A stretch of DNA of 64,000 bases from contig NW_008709889.1 in NCBI RefSeq assembly GCF_000327385.1, forward strand, positions 342,306 to 406,305, given 5' to 3'. Under the pieces are notes generated by a model. That model had not been told where the DNA came from, ran no database searches, and saw only the letters and a program-made list of their open reading frames with translations. A program made the position numbers and the translations under genes. Source of the stretch: Lottia gigantea. Taxonomy: Eukaryota; Mollusca; Gastropoda; Lottiidae. Below, in pieces: positions 52,901 to 61,900 of this stretch (positions are counted from its first letter, which is position 1; each line of letters opens with the position of its first letter).

Positions 52901-55900
52901 ATGTATATAAACTAGTGTCCAAAAGAAACGAACAACCTGTTTGCAACGACATAAAAGAAAAACTAAACAATGCAGAAGTTTAGGATTGGTGTTATGCTTT
53001 TGAGAAATCCTTTCACAACATCTGTACAAAAATTTCATTTCAATAAAATCTGTACAACCAATATGACAAGCCTTTAAAGATGGGTGGGGTCGAAAAAAGA
53101 ACATTTCGTTAGAGCACTGATCACAGAAACAACGGGAAATGTCACACCACACGTCACAAAGTCAAGTCAGTAGCGGGTATGTCCACCGTGAGCATCAATA
53201 CATGCCAGAACACGCCTACGGACTGATGCCGTCAAAAGTATGATGACGTTGGGAGTGATGCGTTGCCATTCCTCGAGGAGATATCGTTCCAAGTCCGGAC
53301 CTTGACTGGAGGCACACGGCGACGTCGGATTTGCCGATCGAGGTGGTCCCATAAGTGCTCGATGGGATTCATGTCCGGTGAACATGCGGGCCATGGCAAA
53401 ACCTGTACGTTGGCGTTGGCAAGGAAGTTCTGTGTCAATCTTGCTGTGTGTGGCCTTGCATTGTCATGTTGGAAAAGGAGTCCACGAGGCTGTTGCTGAA
53501 TAAAGGGCACCATAACAGACGGTGGGTGTCATCAATATAACGCTGTGCATTAAGGTTTCCACGAATTACGACAAGCCTCGTTTTGACGTCACCACATATG
53601 CCACCCCAAACCATTAACCCTCCACCTCCAAACGGCCGGACCTGTTGGATACAGTTAGGCGCCAAACGTTCACCAAATCGTCGGTATACAAGCTGCCGTC
53701 CATCGTTTTTGAAGATGAGGAATCTGCTCTCATCAGAGAACATAACACATGCCCAGTCCCGCCGTTGCCAACGTCGAACTCGCCTGGCCCAGATCAGTCT
53801 GTTGTTCCGGTGTCGAGGCGTCAGGAGCGGTCCGCGGTAGGGATGTCGTGGCCGGATACCATACTGCCATAGTCTCCTGTAGACGGTCTGTCGACTGATC
53901 CTGTGTCCCAGTGCTGTAGCCGCCGTGGACGTCGCTGTTACGGTGCGGTTCCTCAGGTGTAATACCGAATGTAACGATCTTCACGGGGCGTGGTTACTTG
54001 TGGTCTTCCACTCCTGGGCCTGTCTGACGTCTGACCTGTCTGACGTAACCGCTGCATCAACTTGGTAATAGTGATGCGTGCGCAGCCCAACCTTCTGGCG
54101 ACGTCGACGTGTGTCGCTACTTGTTGGACCATTCCAACGGCTCTCTCTCTCTCGATGGCTGTCAAACGTGGCATATCTTGTGTTCTTTTTGTTGCTGTGA
54201 TATCAACGTGTCTGATCAGCCGTTTTATACAGTTTTTATGCACGTGCAGAACATGCTAGAGAGGGAAATGTCACTTTCATGAAATTTATGTTTTTTCCCG
54301 GAAGTGATCACGTGTTCTCGGTATTTTTATCGACTATGCTGTGTTTGGGATGTGCAATACGAATTGGCATGTTTTCATATTAGACAATTCACTTAGTAAA
54401 AAACAATTTTGAAAATAAGTTGGTAGGTATCGTTTCTTTTGGACACTAGTTTATATATGTTTTGAAATTCATAAATTGATTATATTTAATAAAACTCAAA
54501 TTCAAACTCTATTTGTCACATATTTCATACCACTGAGTGCTGGCTTATTATGTCATCAATAAAAAGGATGATGTTCATAAAAAAGCTAAATTTTGAGTGA
54601 GTAAAACTGATACTGAACAACCATCAAATACAGACCTTATCAGCATGGTCATAATCAGGAGAGTGTATTGAAACATGAAGAGTGAAATCTTTAGTTCCAT
54701 CAAGTTTGCTTTCTATATTATATACATGTAGGATCCTGCAGGTAAAGTTTTACACATTTAAAGGATATAGATATTGATATTTGCATTACCAGCTGATAGA
54801 GCTCGATTTCAGCTAGATTACAAACCCCATTAAGAATACAACAAAAATTTATCAAGAATGATCAGTTTGTATTCACTTCCAGTTTGTTAATCACATTCTT
54901 ACAGATAATTGCAAATTGGAATTGAGAATGTTAATGGAGTTTTGGAAGTGATGATATTCTAAATTTTCCTGATTCCTGTTTTCTTGAATTGCAGGAAAAC
55001 AACACATCATATTTCTTTAATAGAAAAGTGACAAATATCTTGACATGAAAGTCAACTGACTAAAAATATGCTTTAATCTAACATCCTATTATAAAGATCA
55101 TACTTACAATGGAGTATTGACTGTAACTACTGCCATCTTACTATTATAACATTTAATATGTAATGGTGTGGGAAACCAATCTATCTGTTAAAACAACAAA
55201 ATTGTAACATACTTATTAAGGTTATCATTCTTAACATGTTCCCATGGCTCTTGTTACACATCTTGGTTAACACGACTAAATCATCAATTTTAACATAATA
55301 AAATATCTTACCTGTTTGATAAGATTCAGGAATACATGACCTCGACAATCCACAAAGAATCCCCAGAACTTTAAAACATAGTCAGATCCTCCGGAGATAA
55401 AAACTTTTTGAAATTCTTCAACTTCTGTACCTGAATCAGCTAGTTCATAAATAATCTCTAAACACTCTATTCGACCTTTGTGAGCTTGTACTGGTTTCAT
55501 AGTACAACCACCAGCATCTAATAAACTGATCTGAAATAACGCACAAGTGGTTGCCTAGATGTCCACTTCTCTGATAGAATTTTCAGTATATCAAACACAA
55601 AAAATTTCATAAAATTCAAAGGCAATAACTTAAATTCCTTTCATCGAAAAATTATCACACCAAATTCAATCAAAATATAGTGATTACAAGCTAATAGTCT
55701 GTTTGGATTATTAATAATTTTCAACCTTTATAATAACTTAAAAACAATATTGATAGGAAATCTGTTATCTCTTGAAATTTGAAATTAGAATAAAATTACC
55801 TGTCCATTTCTTAAGCCTGATAAAATGATAACATCTTCAATTTCATATCTGACACCAAATAACTAGAAATCAGAAGAAGCATTTCTGAATTATCAGTTGA

Positions 55901-58900
55901 TAGGAAAATAACAATTTCAATACAACAGCTTATACATGGTACTTATCAAGAAATGAAATACACTTACCACTTTAAGAGAAAGTAGGCATATAATTTCTTC
56001 ATCAGAAGAAGCTGGTTTCAGTATTTCAACAGCATTACATGGATTAACTTTACAATTTACGCATAAAACTGAAACAAAACTTAGATTTATTGTTTCTTCT
56101 TTAAAATCTTTGAAATTGAACTCGACAAAAGTAACAAAAGGCGTAACTGTAAAGGTAAGACACCAGGTAAGTCCACTGATGAAAATATAAATATTCATTG
56201 GCCAAGTTTAAAAATTTCAATTTTTGGTCAATCTACCAGATATTAATCACCTAGTCTTCTATACAATCATGTTAAAAATAACATACCATCTCCTCCAGTT
56301 AGTAATGTATATAATTTATCTTCTACATTATTGTATGCAAAACATGTTAAAACCTTAAAAAAAATATTTTCACCATGAGAAATTCAAATGTAAATAGAAT
56401 TGAACATCACAAAAAAAAACAGAGCAGTAAAACTAGACAGTAATAGAAGTTAACTCAAAATAAACCTTATTGATAACAAAATCTGTACAAACACTGCTTT
56501 ATGTTTTTTTTTTAGTATTTATCTTTTTATAGAAGTTTCCAATGTGTTTTTATGTTTACATTCTCACTTGAGTGACTCAGTTACTTACCTGAAATGAAGG
56601 CATTGGGTAACAGATTGTGATGGTGGCACCAGTTGCAGGAGAGAAAAAACGAACACTGCCATCCTTAAATAGAAATAGTTGTTTCAACAGTAACCTGTAA
56701 ATCTGCTTCTTCTGAGAAAGTGAGCCATGAACACACTGTCCTATAGAGAGGATGTGTCTGGCTGGACTCTGGAGTATGTCATTCTCAGAACAAGACGTTG
56801 AACCCTTTTAAGAGTTTATACTGAATAGTAAAATATGTCTACTTCCATCTTACCAATTATTCCTTCAAGGTTTGGTTCATGTGAATCTTGCTATTATGAC
56901 ATAAGTACGGCTAAAAGCCATTTTGATGTATATTTTTGAATAGTCAATAGACAGTGATGTCATGTTTATTAATATTACATCTTATTGAAGGACATAGACC
57001 AATACCTCTGTTGAAGCCAGAATTCTACTGGATTTATCTGGTTGACCTTGAATTCTACAAAGGTAGAACACTGATGACTCTACAGGAGCAAATATAGTAA
57101 AAAACTGAAATGAACAAACATAAATGTTATATATTAATATGTAGCTACCATTTACATTTAAAATAAGAGAGTCCATAAATATTCTTTAAATATTCTTTAA
57201 ATGAGACAAAATATTTTTTACAGCCATTATTCATCTTAACTTAACTATTTATATCTTAATGTTATGGTATCTGCGTTATACCAACTTTGATGGACCAGAA
57301 CAGTGTGTGTATTATTAATATTCATATTTGCCAGATTTTCTAAGAATGCTAAATTTGCGGAAGTATTTCTAATACCTGGTTTAATGTAAATACGTTGATT
57401 TCTCTCTCAGTTTGACAGACCAATTCTTCCTCACCCAATAAAAACATTGTATAAATCTTCTCTCCAAGATCAACTCTCATAAACTGGAAAATACAAGCAT
57501 CAAAATCTGTGATGGAATAATCCTTATAAAGACAATAAAATCATAAATAAATAAAAATAGAATGAAAATAAGTAAGCTTTTTTCCTCATTGGATTGTATA
57601 TGATTAATGTTCATGTACCTTTTGAAAGTTGTCCATTCTCCAAACATAAACAGTTCCATCATAAGAACTGGAAACTACAAATGGTTCTTGATGATGGGCT
57701 TGAAGACCTAAATAAAAGTTTTAAAAGACTTGATCAATTTCAAAGATAAGTTTCATTAGTAAAATGTTTATCAAGTAAAAATAAGTTTTATACAGGTTTC
57801 CAGTTAAAAAAATCATTTCAACTAACCTGTTATACGACCAACATGACCATGAAACTCATGTACTTTGTTAAATACAACACCATTCCAGACCTTAACAGAT
57901 ATAAATATAAAACTAATAGAAAGATGAAAGATTCATTCCCATCTCACATGTAGATCTATAACAACTGAGTTTTCTGGGATTCTTTCTGATTTTTGAGCAA
58001 ACCTCTCATTGAAGATCTTTTTCTGATAATCTTTGCTCATGTAGTGCTTATTCTACAGGAGAAAAATCAGAGGATTATAAGACTATGGCCATTGATATTC
58101 ATTATTCTTCTCTTCTATATTTTATTTATATCAGATGGGTCAGATATGCTTGCAGACAAGATTCTTTTGAGAATAAAACATACCATAACACTGCCATCTG
58201 CACTACCAGTTAAAATATACTCATTTCTATACTGACAACAACTATAAATAAACACAATATATATTTTTATAATACTCCATAAACTGAATACAAATATTAT
58301 TCATGGGTCGGTTTTGCAAGATAATTATTTTTTATATATCGGAATGTGACAGTCAAAAGGTTAATACTATAGTTCTATCTAGTGTTAAATCAAGAGTTTA
58401 ATAATGCTTGAGCCTGTGATATTAGTATAATGAATTTCAGAAATATACTCACCATGTCAAACTTCCACCATGCCAGTTAGGCAGAAAACCAATTTGTTTG
58501 TTTAACTAAACATAAAGATTTTGATTTATGTGTTGGTAGCTAGTGGCATATTATGATCAACAAATATGTAAGGAATTGAACTGGATTTTACCATTGATAC
58601 CAAAGCTTGCAACATGCAATGATGACAAATAACATCCAAAGGAAATATTTTGGAGAAATAATAGACTGAAGATTTTTAACTTCAAATACTCCAAATATAT
58701 TATCATTTATCTACTTATCAATCATGTTATTCTATATCACTCTATAATTGATGTATTGAGTATCATTTTAACAGGGAAAACATTTTGTTATTGTATTAAT
58801 TATCTATATAAACAGTCTTAGCACAGAACTTAATCTTAGTTCCTAGTAAAGCCCAGGACTTACCTGATAGCTAATGATATAAATACCATTGTCAGATAGA

Positions 58901-61900
58901 GCCAAGAAAAACTTGTGTTTGTAGTCAATTTTAACTTCATAGATCCACTGAACAGACATATAAAAAATATGAAAAAAAATGGGAGAAAATAAACTACAAC
59001 CAAATTGTCAGAGTTGAAGTAATTGAAACATGATACAGAATTTTCCTCATTCATTAATATTAAAGAAGGCTAATTTCACAATAAAGTTTCAATAATACCT
59101 CATCTTTAGTGATATTTATATTAATCTTTCTTCCTGCTTTTAGTTTAGCGGCATGCTGAAATTACAAAATATCTAAAATAAGTGCCTATCCCCAAGCAAT
59201 CGAAAATCCACATTTATAGCAACTGATCCACTCCATTTCAATTACACAAAAGAATATTCAACTGATAAAATTTGCTCCCATTTGTTAAGTTCCTGTGTTT
59301 TTGTGTTATGTTATAAATACCAGTAACTTGATCAACATAAAGCCCAGAAAATATTCATTTACCTCTGCTCCCACTACTCTCCATCTATCTATACCACCTC
59401 TTCCACCAGCTATTACTTCATCTACTTCTTTATTATAAACTAAACTGAAAATTATTATAAACAAGACTGAAAATTATTATAAACAAGACTGAAAATTATT
59501 ATAAACTAAACTGAAAATTGTTATAAACAAGACTGAAAATTATTATTAACTAGACTGAAAATTATTATAAACAAGACTGAAAATTATTATAAACAAGACT
59601 GAAAATTATCATAAACTAAACTGAAAATTATTAAAAACAAGACTGAAAATTATTATAAACTAAACAGAAAATTATTATAAACAAGATTGAAAATTATTAT
59701 AAACTAAACTGAAAATTATTATAAACTAGACTGAAAAGTATTATAAACTAAACTGAAAATTATTATAAACTAGACTGAAAAGTATTATAAACTAGACTGA
59801 AAATTATTATAAACTAGACTGAAAAGTATTATAAACTAAACTGAAAATTATCATAAACTAAACTAAAAATTATTATAAACTAGACTGAAAAGTATTATAA
59901 ACTAAACTGAAAATTATTATAAACAAGATTGAAAATTATTATAAACTAGACTGAAAAGTATTATAAACAAGATTGAAAATTATTATAAACTAGACTGAAA
60001 AGTATTATAAACTAGACTGAAAATTATTATAAACTAGACTGAAAAGTATTATAAACTAGACTGAAAAGTATTATAAACTAAACTGAAAATTATCATAAAC
60101 TAAACTGAAAATTATTATAAACAAGACTGAAAATTATTATAAACTAGACTGAAAATTATTATAAAATAGACTGAAAATTTTTATAAACAAGACTGAAAAT
60201 TATTATAAACTAAACTGAAAATTATTATAATCAAGACAGAAAATTATTATAAACTAGACTGAAATTTATTATCATAAAGAGATCATTGTAAACTAGACCT
60301 AAAATTTCTATCAAACTAGACGAGAGATCATTGTAAACTAGACCTAAAATTTCTATCAAACTAGGCGAGAGATCATTGTAAACTAGACCTAAAATTTCTA
60401 TCTAACTAGACGAGAGATCATTGTAAACTAGACTTAAAATTTCTATCAAATTAAACCAGAGATCATTGTAAACTAGACCTAAAATTTCAATTAAACTAAA
60501 CTAGAGATCATTGTAAACTAGACCTAAAATTTCAATTAAACTATACTAGAGATAATTGTTAACTAGACCTAAAATTTCTATCAAACTATGCCAGAGATCA
60601 TTGTAAACTAGACCTAAAATTTCTATCAAACTAAACTAGAGATCATTGTAAACTAACCTATAATTTCAATTAAACTAAACAAGAGATCATTGTAAACCAG
60701 ACCTAAAATTTCAATTAAACTAAACTAGAGATCATTGTAAACTAGACCTAAAATTTCTATCAAACTAAACCAGAGATCATTGTAAACCAGACCTAAAATT
60801 TCAATTAAACTAAACTAGAGATCATTGTAAACTAGACCTAAAATTTCTATTAAACTAAACTAAAGATCATTGTAAACTAGACCTAAAATTTCTATTAAAC
60901 TAAACTAGAGATCATTGTAAACTGACCTAAAATTTCTATTAAACTAAACTAGAGATCATTGTAAACTAGACCTAAAATTTCTATTAAACTAAACTAGAGA
61001 TCATTGTAAACTAGACCTAAAATTTCTATTAAACTAAACTAAAGATCATTGTTAACTAGACCTAAAATTTCTATTAAACTAAACTAGAGATCATTGTAAA
61101 CTAGACCTAAAATTTCTATTAAACTAAACTAGAGATCATTGTAAACTAGACCTAAAATTTCTATTAAACTAAACTAGAGATCATTGTAAACTGACCTAAA
61201 ATTTCTATTAAACTAAACTAGAGATCATTGTAAACTAGACCTAAAATTTCTATTAAACTAAACTAGAGATCATTGTTAACTAGACCTAAAATTTCTATTA
61301 CACTAAACTAGAGATCATTGTAAACTAGACCTAAAATTTCTATTACACTAAACTAAACTAACCTATAATGAGAATCTTTTAGATTTTCAATACTTACCAT
61401 AAGACTTGTGTTAAACTGAGTCTACAACCAACTTCTTTACAGCTACTTTTAGGTTCCGTGAATATTCTGATAGTCATATCTAATTCACTGAATGTCATGT
61501 ATACCTACAAAAAATATGATAGTTTGCCAGGCAAGGTAATATACGCCCACTGGCATCTTTGATTTTGATAAAAATATTTAGCAGTACAGTAACAGTCACC
61601 AGTATGAAATATTCAACCTTCAGTCATACACTTCTTTTGAACTCTTTAGGGTGAATAATATTGAGTATGAGTTAATCCCCTTGTTCTTGAAAACATGTTC
61701 AATCTTTGCTCGTGAAAACTCTAGAAGACAAATATTCCATTTTCAGAGCGGTACTGAATAATAAAACCAAGGTTTGTCAAATCCGGCAAGAATCATGCCT
61801 TCTAGAGTTTTTACTCAATAACTCATACTAAATATTTTCGATTTTTCTGATTTTCAATATGCTTTATCCATGGGTGATAACAAACACTCAAGCCAAGTTT

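Noticed and set aside
52758-53152. Minus-strand frames overlapping the transposon's end
   Set aside because: They run from intron into the transposon flank with no splice logic and overlap exon 21 in another frame.
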